Assembly (NCBI RefSeq): GCF_001428045.1
Contig: NZ_LMSD01000012.1
Location: 496,101 to 560,100, forward strand
Reading direction: 5' to 3'
From: Paenibacillus sp. Soil750
GTDB taxonomy: Bacteria; Bacillota; Bacilli; Paenibacillales; NBRC-103111
Length of the DNA stretch: 64,000 nt
Shown: positions 18,311 to 26,664 of the stretch, piece by piece
Layout of the letters: every line of letters starts with the position of its first letter
How positions within the stretch are numbered: position 1 is the stretch's first letter
The notes under the pieces: model-generated
Database searches by the model: none
Seen by the model: only the letters and a program-made list of their open reading frames with translations
Told to the model about the DNA's origin: nothing
Translations under genes and position numbers: made by a program

Positions 18311-21300
18311 TTATTGCATGATTTCACTAGCAACAATGGAAAGATCTTCGATATCTACTTTGTTATCCTTATTAATATCTGCTTTCGCTGCATCTGCATC
18401 CCAATCGGCATCGCCTTGCTGCTTACCATAAAAAGCCGCCACCATCGCTAAATCCCCGATTGTAACACCAGCACTTCCGTTGATGTCCGTATGATAGACA
18501 GGTGGACCCGATGGCTGTAAAAGCTCAAGAATAAGCCTGTCGATCTCGGCAAAATTCGTCTTTTTGGTTAACTTAATCGTGTTCAAACCTTGATTCAACG
18601 TAATCGTGATCGCAGATGGATTGTAACGTCCCCATCCGAATTGTTTGTACTCAATGACTTGATTGGCTCCATCATTAACGGAAACGTCTTGCTGAGCGAT
18701 AACCGTACCTCCGGTTCCATTGGCAGCCATAACCGTCATTTGATAAGTGCCTGCTTTCTCAACATTTACTTGAAATAAGATATAGTCGCTTCCAGCCGTG
18801 TCCACATGACCAGCCACCTTGCCGCCAGAAGCTTCGTCGGAATTGTTAATTCTCACCGTACCTCCAAGAATCGCATCTTCCGCTTCATAGTTGTACATGG
18901 GGATTGACGGTGTACCAGATGGCTCCTGAATTAAAGCCCCATAAGCAACCGGTGTGCCGAAATTTGGCGTGCCATCCAGATTCCAAGTGAACTTCTGAGC
19001 ACGAACGGAACGATTCGCCCAGCTTCCGCCCGATTTAAGATCCGCGTGATAGACAATCCAATCTTCTAAACCATCCGGCGACTTCGTAAATGAGTTATGT
19101 CCAGGACCGAATGCTCCGACGGATTTGCTGAATACGGAACCTGACTTCGTCCACGAAGCTGGATTAAGGACATTTCCATCGGTATTGGTCAGCATGCCTA
19201 AATTGTAATTATCTGTCCAACTGCCGCTTGCCGAATACACGATAAAGATTTTATCGTCCTTGATCAGAACTTCCGGAGCTTCATTAATCGTCGGTGTGCC
19301 ATCAAGCTCCCAAGCCTGATCAGGTGAAGATAGCAACACGCGAGGTCCGCTGATCGTCCATGGATTGCTCATCGGTGCGATGTAAATCTTTTGACTCACA
19401 TTCGTATCGCCTTCCCAACCAGACCATACGAAGTACATAGAATTGTCGCTTTTCACTAAGACAGTGCCATCAATAGCCCATTTGTCTGAGGCATCGGCAA
19501 TCTTACCTTTCATCGTATAGCTGCCTTGAGCATCATTCGTATCGCTTTCGAGCACATACATGCGGTGATTATTATTGTTACCGTCATCTGCTGCAAAATA
19601 GATGTACCATTTGCCATTGATGTTCTGAATCTCAGGCGCCCATAACCCTTTGGAATACATTAGTCCACTAGGCGGAGTATAGACCGTAACACGAGGCTCG
19701 ATTCCAATATCTTGCAGACGTTTCGCCTTCACGACTTGAATCGCAGCATCATTTTCCGATTTCACATAATAATAGTAGCCATCTTTGAAAACTACGCTCG
19801 GATCCGCCGAACCAGCTCCGCTTGAGACAGGTACGATTGGGTTCTTGAACATGCCACTATCCGTCACAGTAATTACAGCAGTGGCCGTTTTCCCACCAGC
19901 TGCCGTGACTGTAATCGTCGCAGTTCCTTTGTTGATTCCTTTCACATTCCCGCTCGTATCCACTTGTACAGTGCCTGTGTGACTCGAACTCCACGTAAGC
20001 AGCTGGTTGGAAGCATCTCCAGGTGAAATGGTTGCTGTCAGCTTTTTCGTTTCATCCACTTTCACCGTCAATACTGAAGCATCTAAGGTAACAGACGTTA
20101 CACTTTTCCCCGCATAAATAGGAGTTACTGCTTGTTTGGTTAGCTGGGTATGCGACCATTTAACATGTAAACTAGCATCACCGCTTGCGTGAACATACTC
20201 GACCTTAACCGGATACTTTTCTCCAGCTGTTAGTGCAATCGTACCGCTTATTTCCTCTTTGGTGCTGCTTGTTTTGTTAACGACCAACGTGTCGCCGATC
20301 CACACTCTACCAACATTATCACTATCCACATAAATCGTATGCGTCCCAGAATTTGTCGGCTGCACGGTTCCCACCCAGCGCGTGGAGAAATGATCCTCAC
20401 CAATGCCTACCGTTGGGTCTGGCGAACCTGTGCCCTTCTCATTCCAAAGATCGAAATCAATCTTCGGTGTGAACGATGTTTTAGCTAAAGTTGTAAAATT
20501 CTCATCCTTGAAATAGCTCACGTTAAACACGGGCAGCGTATTGAAAGCTGTTCCTGTTAATGCCTTAATGTCGTTCACATCCCACGGGTGCCCGTCTGGA
20601 TAGGTGATCCCATGGAAAGGCATCGTCGGCTCAGACGTCAATGGATTCGTATCCGATCCCCAAGGGAAGCGAGTGTTATCTCGACCAATACCGAATTCCC
20701 ACATAACGAAACCGATATCTTTTTGACCATAGTGTTCCACAATACCTGTTACCGTTTGCGTCGATCTGTTCATCGCTTCATCCGCAAGAATTCCCTTGCT
20801 GACTCCGTAAGGTGTCGGATAATCGGACTCATACGGATGCCAAGTAATGAAGTCTGACGTAGGATCACCGCTAAATTGGCCACCTGTTGAGGATACAGGA
20901 TGATTGGTATCGATTTCTTTGATCCAAATACGTGCATCATTCATGATCTGCTTCGTAATTTGATCCATAAGTCCACTCTCGCCATTGCTCGGCTCATTAT
21001 AAATGTTCCAGAAAGCAATACGTGAATCATTCTTATGTGCACCGACAATTCCTTGCACATACGCTTTCAATGCGGCTTTATTCGCTGCATAGTTGGATTT
21101 AACTGCATCCCCTGGACCTTCTACCCAACGACTGTTATGCGCACCGTAAAGGGGAGCTAATTGTGGCCCCATGACCGGATTGTCATTCCAACAATCATCG
21201 AAAAAGGCAAGTTCTACTTTGATACCGTGTTTGTCAGCTAGTTGCAAGAAATCTTCCAGATTGGCTAACAATCTCACACTATCGTTTTCCCACAACAAGT

Positions 21301-23758
21301 TATGTACGAATACCCGTACAAAGTTGATGCCGTACAATTCCGCATAGCCTAATTCGCGATCGTTAATATCGTGATCATATTCGTTCCATTGCTGAATCTG
21401 ATTCACAACGTTCGTTGGTACGAAAACTGCGCCTTGCACCCAAGACCAGTCGTACGTAGGCATCTGAACTTCGCCTAAGTCTTTGACATTAATATTGTCA
21501 TAGCTTGTTGCAACGTAATGTGCTCTAACACCGATCGCCCCAGTTGTATAGGTCGTATCAACCGCACTTACGATAAGCTCGTTATTGATATAAATATCAA
21601 TATGGCTGCCTACCGCTTTCACCTTCATGCGATAGACGACATTTTGCGTAACTGGGTAAATAATCGATGCGAGCTCTTTCCAGTTATTATTCAGTCTCCC
21701 CAACTGCACACGCCCATTTGAGGTAAGTCCCGCATAATAACCTTTCATGTTATCTCCGCCATTGCTCGGATTCGTAACTCGGAAAATTAAGCCTGCATTA
21801 TCATTATTCACACCGTTTTTCAACGTAACGTCGGCCTCATATTCAAAGTTGTCGAAAGAAGTACCCGTAGCAACGGATTTAAAACCTGGACCTTTATCCG
21901 TTATTTGATAAGCCTTGTTCGCAACATTCCATGTTCCTTCATAGGTCGTCCAGCCATTCGCATTGTCATCGTTAAAATCATCTGAGAATGTATGGCTGAC
22001 TAACGTGAACGTCGCACTTTGAACCGCGGAATCGAGCATACCATTTTTAGTTGCAATAGCTTTCACCGTCGTTGTTGCTGTCAACGTGATTGGACCGTTA
22101 TAGACAAGTGACGCCGCTGTAGGCGTGCTGTTATCGGTTGTGTAGTGAATGTCGGCACCGACTGTCGGGCTCGATATTGTGACGATTTGCGAACTAGGGA
22201 ATGAACCCGAATTCGGATTAATAACCGGTGCTGCCACAGGTAGGACAACATGTGTTAATTGCTTCAAAGAAACATTGTCATAAGAAACTTGTAGATTCTC
22301 ATTCCATGCTCTCAACCCAACTGTCCCCACCGCATACGTTGCATCTGTAAAATCGTAGGCTAACATCTCATTTACGTAAATGTAGAAATGCGTTCCAACT
22401 GCAATCACTTTCAAGTGATTGTAGTCGTTCGGCTTGACGCCGCTTACAACCGTTGAGGCTATTTCTGTCCACGCGCCATTCGTTCCCGCAGCGCTCATCT
22501 TACCAATTTGAAGCTTCCCAGCAGCATTCATACCAGCGTAATAAGCATTCATTTTATCCACACCATCCGCTGGCGCCGATGCTCGGAAAACCACGCCGCT
22601 ATTGGAAGACACGGCATCCTGTGGGTTCATATCGACTTCAAACACAAAGTCTTGGTAAACACCCTCCACGACGGACTTGGCCCCTCTTGGATTAACAGCC
22701 ACATAGTTATAAACGCTTTGCGTTACGGACCATGAGGTTTGGACAGGTTGGCCCAAATAATTCGTCCAGCCTTGCGCATTACCATCGTTAAAATCATCCG
22801 TAAATCCTGGTGTACTATCCGCAATAACATAGGAAGACGTCACCACATTAGAGACCATTTCGCCTGCTTTTTCTGCATAAGCTTTAATGATTACATCCGA
22901 TGTCACCACGATCGGTGAAGTATACATTGGAGAAGAAGTATTCGGCAGTGTGCCGTCAAGCGTATATCGAATCGTTGCCCCTGCCGTTGGTGTCGTAAGC
23001 GCTACATGCTGCTCGCTGTTGTAAACACCCTGGGATGTACCGAACACTGGGGCAGCTGTCTCCGAAGCCGCATACTCTTTGACCTCGAGATTATCAAAGT
23101 TCGTTGTCCCCCACCACGTTCGAAGACCAATCGAACCAGCGGTTGTAATTTGTTTGCCGTCATTATCAACAAAGTCAATCTTCGGCGTTATCATATCCTC
23201 GACAAATACTTGAATGTGATTGCCTACTGCGACAACTTTCAAATGACCACTTGCGTACGGATAAGATACCGTTTTCAATTCCTTATATTCGTTGCCGCCT
23301 GCACCAACAACCCTGGAGAGCATAAGCGTTTTGTCCACACGTAATGCAGCGAAATAGCCATTATACCCATCAGCCACGTCACCAGTCGGCGAAGTGACGC
23401 GAAATAATAACCCCGATTGATCTGAATTGATGCCGGACACTTGGAGATCCGCTTCATACACGAAATCTTTAAAATTAGTATTCTGAAATACCGTCTTAGA
23501 TCCTGGGGAACCAGTCGTTCTATACTGATTCGCGGCATTGACTGTCCAAGTTCCTCTGTTCCCTGCATTATCGGACCCATAGGTTGTCCATCCGCCTGCA
23601 TTTCCATCATTGAAATCCTCCCTAAACACAGGTAATGGATCACCCGTTGCTGCTGATACGGATGCAGCAGGCAATAACGAAACTGTCATACATAATAGCA
23701 GCATATACGCCCAAGCTTGTCGAATCTGTTTGCGATGAAAAGCCATTACACGTTTCAA
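18311..23758 (-). CDS. Giant secreted two-enzyme protein: clan GH-A glycosidase plus GH43, with dockerin
   Basis: About 1815 residues. A TTG at 23758, 7 bases after GGGAGG, is the best start; ATG 23746 is the alternative. Signal peptide to about residue 37. Three DUF1080/LamG-like modules (about 39-229, 316-501, 591-763), the first two followed by CHB_HEX_C-type beta modules (232-310, 505-590). A (beta/alpha)8 clan GH-A domain, GH5-like (about 769-1070), has acid/base Glu in WNIYNEP (near 921) and nucleophile Glu in MWEFGIG (near 1019). PA14 (1075-1215), Big_2 Ig-like (1220-1303), GH43 (1304-1616; GSADPSV, WAIDGTV and EAPEVL motifs), CBM6 (1619-1750) and a C-terminal dockerin (1756-1815) follow. 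It is placed 30 bases upstream of the cohesin-SLH gene, probably as one operon. The two catalytic sites suggest stepwise attack on a branched hemicellulose or pectin side chain; the substrate is inferred. Confidence 0.87.
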   Translation of the reverse strand: MKRVMAFHRKQIRQAWAYMLLLCMTVSLLPAASVSAATGDPLPVFREDFNDGNAGGWTTYGSDNAGNRGTWTVNAANQYRTTGSPGSKTVFQNTNFKDFVYEADLQVSGINSDQSGLLFRVTSPTGDVADGYNGYFAALRVDKTLMLSRVVGAGGNEYKELKTVSYPYASGHLKVVAVGNHIQVFVEDMITPKIDFVDNDGKQITTAGSIGLRTWWGTTNFDNLEVKEYAASETAAPVFGTSQGVYNSEQHVALTTPTAGATIRYTLDGTLPNTSSPMYTSPIVVTSDVIIKAYAEKAGEMVSNVVTSSYVIADSTPGFTDDFNDGNAQGWTNYLGQPVQTSWSVTQSVYNYVAVNPRGAKSVVEGVYQDFVFEVDMNPQDAVSSNSGVVFRASAPADGVDKMNAYYAGMNAAGKLQIGKMSAAGTNGAWTEIASTVVSGVKPNDYNHLKVIAVGTHFYIYVNEMLAYDFTDATYAVGTVGLRAWNENLQVSYDNVSLKQLTHVVLPVAAPVINPNSGSFPSSQIVTISSPTVGADIHYTTDNSTPTAASLVYNGPITLTATTTVKAIATKNGMLDSAVQSATFTLVSHTFSDDFNDDNANGWTTYEGTWNVANKAYQITDKGPGFKSVATGTSFDNFEYEADVTLKNGVNNDNAGLIFRVTNPSNGGDNMKGYYAGLTSNGRVQLGRLNNNWKELASIIYPVTQNVVYRMKVKAVGSHIDIYINNELIVSAVDTTYTTGAIGVRAHYVATSYDNINVKDLGEVQMPTYDWSWVQGAVFVPTNVVNQIQQWNEYDHDINDRELGYAELYGINFVRVFVHNLLWENDSVRLLANLEDFLQLADKHGIKVELAFFDDCWNDNPVMGPQLAPLYGAHNSRWVEGPGDAVKSNYAANKAALKAYVQGIVGAHKNDSRIAFWNIYNEPSNGESGLMDQITKQIMNDARIWIKEIDTNHPVSSTGGQFSGDPTSDFITWHPYESDYPTPYGVSKGILADEAMNRSTQTVTGIVEHYGQKDIGFVMWEFGIGRDNTRFPWGSDTNPLTSEPTMPFHGITYPDGHPWDVNDIKALTGTAFNTLPVFNVSYFKDENFTTLAKTSFTPKIDFDLWNEKGTGSPDPTVGIGEDHFSTRWVGTVQPTNSGTHTIYVDSDNVGRVWIGDTLVVNKTSSTKEEISGTIALTAGEKYPVKVEYVHASGDASLHVKWSHTQLTKQAVTPIYAGKSVTSVTLDASVLTVKVDETKKLTATISPGDASNQLLTWSSSHTGTVQVDTSGNVKGINKGTATITVTAAGGKTATAVITVTDSGMFKNPIVPVSSGAGSADPSVVFKDGYYYYVKSENDAAIQVVKAKRLQDIGIEPRVTVYTPPSGLMYSKGLWAPEIQNINGKWYIYFAADDGNNNNHRMYVLESDTNDAQGSYTMKGKIADASDKWAIDGTVLVKSDNSMYFVWSGWEGDTNVSQKIYIAPMSNPWTISGPRVLLSSPDQAWELDGTPTINEAPEVLIKDDKIFIVYSASGSWTDNYNLGMLTNTDGNVLNPASWTKSGSVFSKSVGAFGPGHNSFTKSPDGLEDWIVYHADLKSGGSWANRSVRAQKFTWNLDGTPNFGTPVAYGALIQEPSGTPSIPMYNYEAEDAILGGTVRINNSDEASGGKVAGHVDTAGSDYILFQVNVEKAGTYQMTVMAANGTGGTVIAQQDVSVNDGANQVIEYKQFGWGRYNPSAITITLNQGLNTIKLTKKTNFAEIDRLILELLQPSGPPVYHTDINGSAGVTIGDLAMVAAFYGKQQGDADWDADAAKADINKDNKVDIEDLSIVASEIMQ

Positions 23759-23881
23759 ACGATTTCCTCCCTCTACAATCAACAATGTCATTCATGCTTA
23801 TCCTTATTTTGAACGATGATCACTTTCATGTATTTAGATTATTTGGCATTCCTTTATACTTTTCCGACAATTCGCACAAAA

Positions 23882-23909
23882 GCCCAACCATTTCATGATG
23901 TGGTTGGGC
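23882..23909 (-). terminator. Terminator left behind by the truncated AraC gene
   Basis: Arms GCCCAACCA and TGGTTGGGC around a 10-base loop; the stem is followed by TTTT on the minus strand. It lies 14 bases after the AraC remnant stop and may still insulate the giant enzyme gene from upstream transcription. Confidence 0.8.
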
Positions 23910-23923
23910 GAAAAATTATATAA

Positions 23924-23998
23924 TTACTTGCCGAGATGCAGTTTCCGGTATTCGGTTGGCGTTACACCCTCCTGCTGAAGAAACCGTCTATTGAAGGA
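23924..23998 (-). pseudogene. AraC-family regulator, C-terminal remnant only
   Basis: The frame ending with TAA at 23924 encodes SASFNRRFLQQEGVTPTEYR followed by KLHLGK. This is the extreme C-terminus of an AraC-type DNA-binding domain. Everything upstream of about 24000 is missing and is replaced by coding sequence of a GH42 gene on the other strand. Its terminator survives. No start or ribosome site remains. Confidence 0.8.
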
Positions 23999-24527
23999 AG
24001 CTGAGCAAATCGGAAGAGAAATCAGACTCGCCGAGGAAGCGATCCTTGAGAGCTGTGTAGATGCGCAAATCGCAATTCATTCCGACTATGACAATGACAG
24101 CAACAACCATATCGACAGCTATATCGGTAATTCGCAAGGAAGTCATGTAGGGGCTATTTTTCGTGGTTTGACAGAGAAGCACTGGACCATAGATAGCTTA
24201 TCTGTCCGTCATCTACATACCAAAGAAAGCGTCCGAAGGTATGATGTTGTCTTCTATCTGAACGCTCAATAGTTGGATGCGGACGATGTGCAGCGGTTGC
24301 AAGCGTACGCAGAACAAGGCGGGACTTTAGTACTTGGCCCATGCAGCGGGTACAACGTTTCACGCAGAGGGCATGGTGGGCAGCCACTTGATTTCATTTT
24401 GAACTATACGAGTGAGACGCAGACGTTAGACGTTCATGAGACGGCAACTGACAGGCTGAGCGGACAATCTGTTCAAGGGGAAACAAAGATTGCCCCCTAT
24501 GGTGTGATGCTGCTCCAATATGAATAG
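23991..24527 (+). pseudogene. GH42 beta-galactosidase remnant (C-terminal part, with internal stop)
   Basis: One frame of 179 codons broken by an in-frame TAG at 24270-24272. The translated parts match the trimerisation and C-terminal domains of GH42 beta-galactosidases: EIRLAEEAILESCVDAQIAI, VFYLNAQ, then AYAEQGGTLVLGPCSGYNVS and the final IAPYGVMLLQYE. The catalytic (beta/alpha)8 barrel, normally about 390 residues, is entirely missing, so no activity is possible. The remnant begins inside the truncated AraC gene on the opposite strand. Confidence 0.82.
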
Positions 24528-24537
24528 GTATTAAACT

Positions 24538-25392
24538 TCATTCTCCTAATTGATAATACGACTGTCTCGTTTGACGCACCTGCTCTCTATACTTGCCAGG
24601 ATTGACGCCAAATCTCTTGACGAATTGGTGACTCAGGTAAGAAGCATCCCCCAAGCCGCATGCAGAAGCGATATCTGTAAGACTGTCGTTGCCGTTCTCT
24701 AGCATTCCCTTGGCTTTCTTTAGTCGAAGCTCACGTATCATCTGCATCGGGTTCATCTGGTATTCTTCCATGAAAATTTTATCCAAATAGTTCGTATTTA
24801 AATGCAAGAGATGGGCTAATGTTTTTCTCGTCACTTTCTCATGAAAAGAGGTATGAATATAAGAGATGACCTTCTCTAAACGTTCGCCGTTTCTGCCTGC
24901 CTGGACATTGCGTTGAACACGACCGTTCTGATCCCAGCTCTCCAATAATAAATGGACTACTTGCATCCCAATAGCTGATATTTCTATTTCCCGGAAGGGA
25001 GAGTCTTTTTTCTGCCAGGCTGCCAAAAGCTTGTAAAAAATGGCGGAGTATGCCGCTGGATCAATCATTGTCATGACTTCGGTTATGGGATATAAACGGA
25101 ACAAATCAACCTGATAGCTGTTTCTTACATCGATTAACATCCAAAGGTGCAGACCGGGTGTTGTTGCTTTCTCAGCGAAAGGCGTTCCTGGGGCATGCAG
25201 CATGACCTGTCCGGCCCTCGCCGTTTGCGTCTTGCTGCCATCCTCCACTTCCACCTGTCCTTCCACGATAAAGCTGACAACCCAGTACGGATATATCAGG
25301 TTTTGTATATCGATGGCCTTATAGAAGGCTTCCTCCACTTGAAATAAGCGAATATGCCAGTATTCGTCCATCAATCCTTTTGGATCCTTCAC
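24538..25392 (-). CDS. AraC-family transcriptional regulator with cupin-like sensor domain
   Basis: 284 residues if it starts at the GTG at 25392, 8 bases after AGGAG; a GTG at 25401 touches the ribosome site. The N-terminal half (about 10-160) is a cupin-type ligand-binding fold (VEVEDGSKTQTARAGQVMLHAPG). The C-terminal 100 residues are AraC helix-turn-helix units, with KTLAHLLHLNTNYLDKIF, LTDIASACGLGDASYLSHQF and GVNPGKYRE. It ends 11 bases from the GH42 remnant. Upstream on the same strand are the DUF1450 gene and a dioxygenase-like gene. Target and effector are unknown. Confidence 0.88.
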   Translation of the reverse strand: MKDPKGLMDEYWHIRLFQVEEAFYKAIDIQNLIYPYWVVSFIVEGQVEVEDGSKTQTARAGQVMLHAPGTPFAEKATTPGLHLWMLIDVRNSYQVDLFRLYPITEVMTMIDPAAYSAIFYKLLAAWQKKDSPFREIEISAIGMQVVHLLLESWDQNGRVQRNVQAGRNGERLEKVISYIHTSFHEKVTRKTLAHLLHLNTNYLDKIFMEEYQMNPMQMIRELRLKKAKGMLENGNDSLTDIASACGLGDASYLSHQFVKRFGVNPGKYREQVRQTRQSYYQLGE

Positions 25393-25427
25393 CAAGCTCA
25401 CTCCTAACCATCACTTTCAAGCTTTTT

Positions 25428-25649
25428 TTATGAAAGCTTCTCACTTACATATTGCCGCATTTGCTCGGAATTATCAAACCCCACCCACTTGCCTTCGATG
25501 ATGGCTGCTGGTTGCTGCCGACACCCCATACACTGGCTTTGACACCGCTCCAATCGAACCTCGTGAGCATCCTCCGACAATTCTTGTAAGATGTGACCAT
25601 ATTGAAACTGCTGAAAGTTTCTAATACAGCATTGCACCTGCTTTCCCAT
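25428..25649 (-). CDS. DUF1450 small cysteine-rich protein
   Basis: 73 residues. The ATG at 25649 follows AAAGGGGG with 7-base spacing; longer upstream starts lack this. It has an N-terminal CC pair (VQCCIRN), a central cluster RCQSQCMGC and a PAAIIEGKWVGF segment. This is the layout of the DUF1450/YuzB family, a thioredoxin-like ferredoxin fold with few annotated functions. The cysteines could hold an iron-sulfur cluster or act in redox. It lies between an AraC regulator and a dioxygenase-like gene, with no sign of a link to sugar use. Confidence 0.7.
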   Translation of the reverse strand: MGKQVQCCIRNFQQFQYGHILQELSEDAHEVRLERCQSQCMGCRQQPAAIIEGKWVGFDNSEQMRQYVSEKLS

Positions 25650-25700
25650 GACAATACCCCCTTTATCACCGATTTTCACAAGTCCTAGAATACCTCGTGA

Positions 25701-26447
25701 CTAGACCTCTTCTTTAGATTGGAAGCGTTCATACACTGCTTTCCCATTCTGTGAAATGATCGGTCCATTCTTATACTCAGCGCCGGTTTTTGGATCTGTA
25801 GAGCCTTCAACTGCATATTGAATCACATAAGCTTTGCGTGTATCCTTACTTTGGTTCGGCGTACTGCGGTGGAACAACAACGAGTGGAATACGACCATAC
25901 TTCCCTTTTTCAAAGGTACTGGCGTCCCCTCAACGTCCCCATAGTAACACAACCAACCGATGTCCGTTTTCACATGCTCCACAAAGCCCTTATGATGCGA
26001 GCCTTCTTGAATCCAAATGCAACCATTCTCAAGCGTAGCGTCTTCAAGTGCAAGCCAACAGGTTACATAATGCATCGGCTCAATGGGTGCATAGCCATTA
26101 TCCTGATGCCAAGGAAAGTCACGCTTGGCTTCTGGCCGTTTATAGACGGATTGATCCCAATACAAACGAATGTCTGGTCCAAGAATTGACGTTGTTATGT
26201 CTATAAAACGATCATCAGCCGTAAACTGCTGTAGTTCAGGTCTCATGAAATTTAATCCACTGGTAAAATTGATCTGATTCGGTATGTTGTTAAAACCTTG
26301 CCCAGCCTCGCGAAGACGACGCTCCGATTCCTCGTCCAAACCATCAATGATGGTGCGTACGCGATCCATTTCTTCATTAGAGAATAAATTTTCAAAAATG
26401 ATAAACCCTTTTTCTTGGTATTGTTGCAGTTGCTCTTGTGTTAACAT
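25701..26447 (-). CDS. Phytanoyl-CoA dioxygenase (PhyH) family oxygenase
   Basis: 248 residues, a usual length for the family. It is a cytoplasmic Fe(II)/2-oxoglutarate-dependent oxygenase of the double-stranded beta-helix fold. The metal ligands are visible as the HxD motif in PWHQDNGY and the distal His in VVFHSLLFHRSTPNQS, followed by an Arg in KDTRKAYVIQY that fits the 2-oxoglutarate salt bridge. ATG at 26447 after GGGAG. Members in Paenibacillus often lie beside AraC regulators and sugar genes, but substrates are unknown. The DUF1450 and AraC genes follow on the same strand. Confidence 0.88.
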   Translation of the reverse strand: MLTQEQLQQYQEKGFIIFENLFSNEEMDRVRTIIDGLDEESERRLREAGQGFNNIPNQINFTSGLNFMRPELQQFTADDRFIDITTSILGPDIRLYWDQSVYKRPEAKRDFPWHQDNGYAPIEPMHYVTCWLALEDATLENGCIWIQEGSHHKGFVEHVKTDIGWLCYYGDVEGTPVPLKKGSMVVFHSLLFHRSTPNQSKDTRKAYVIQYAVEGSTDPKTGAEYKNGPIISQNGKAVYERFQSKEEV

Positions 26448-26597
26448 GCTTCAATCGCTCCCTCGCAAATAAAATTCTTACATTGCAATCATCTTATAAA
26501 TGGATCTTTCTCACAATTTGCTCGCTCCACTATTCCATTGTGTTTTTTACTCTTTTTGAGGAATTGTAGGTAACAGTCCGATAAAAATAAATAACAA

Positions 26598-26632
26598 AAA
26601 GCGCAGCTCTGCCTAGGCAGAAACTACGCTTT
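26598..26632 (-). terminator. Terminator after the exporter gene
   Basis: Two-part stem: AAAGCGCAG pairs with CTACGCTTT (one mismatch), and TCTGCC pairs with GGCAGA around a TA loop. On the minus strand it ends in TTTTT. It follows the MFS stop at 26665. Confidence 0.8.
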
Positions 26633-26664
26633 AACTATTTTGTGATCAATCGTATGTTTTCAAC

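Noticed and set aside
13970..23758. A full cellulosome gene cluster.
   Set aside because: There is no multi-cohesin scaffoldin and no cellulase; only single cohesins are present, so only a small complex can be proposed.
23991..24272. A small stand-alone plus-strand gene.
   Set aside because: Its translation continues in the same frame after a TAG and matches only the C-terminal parts of GH42; there is no ribosome site at its start.
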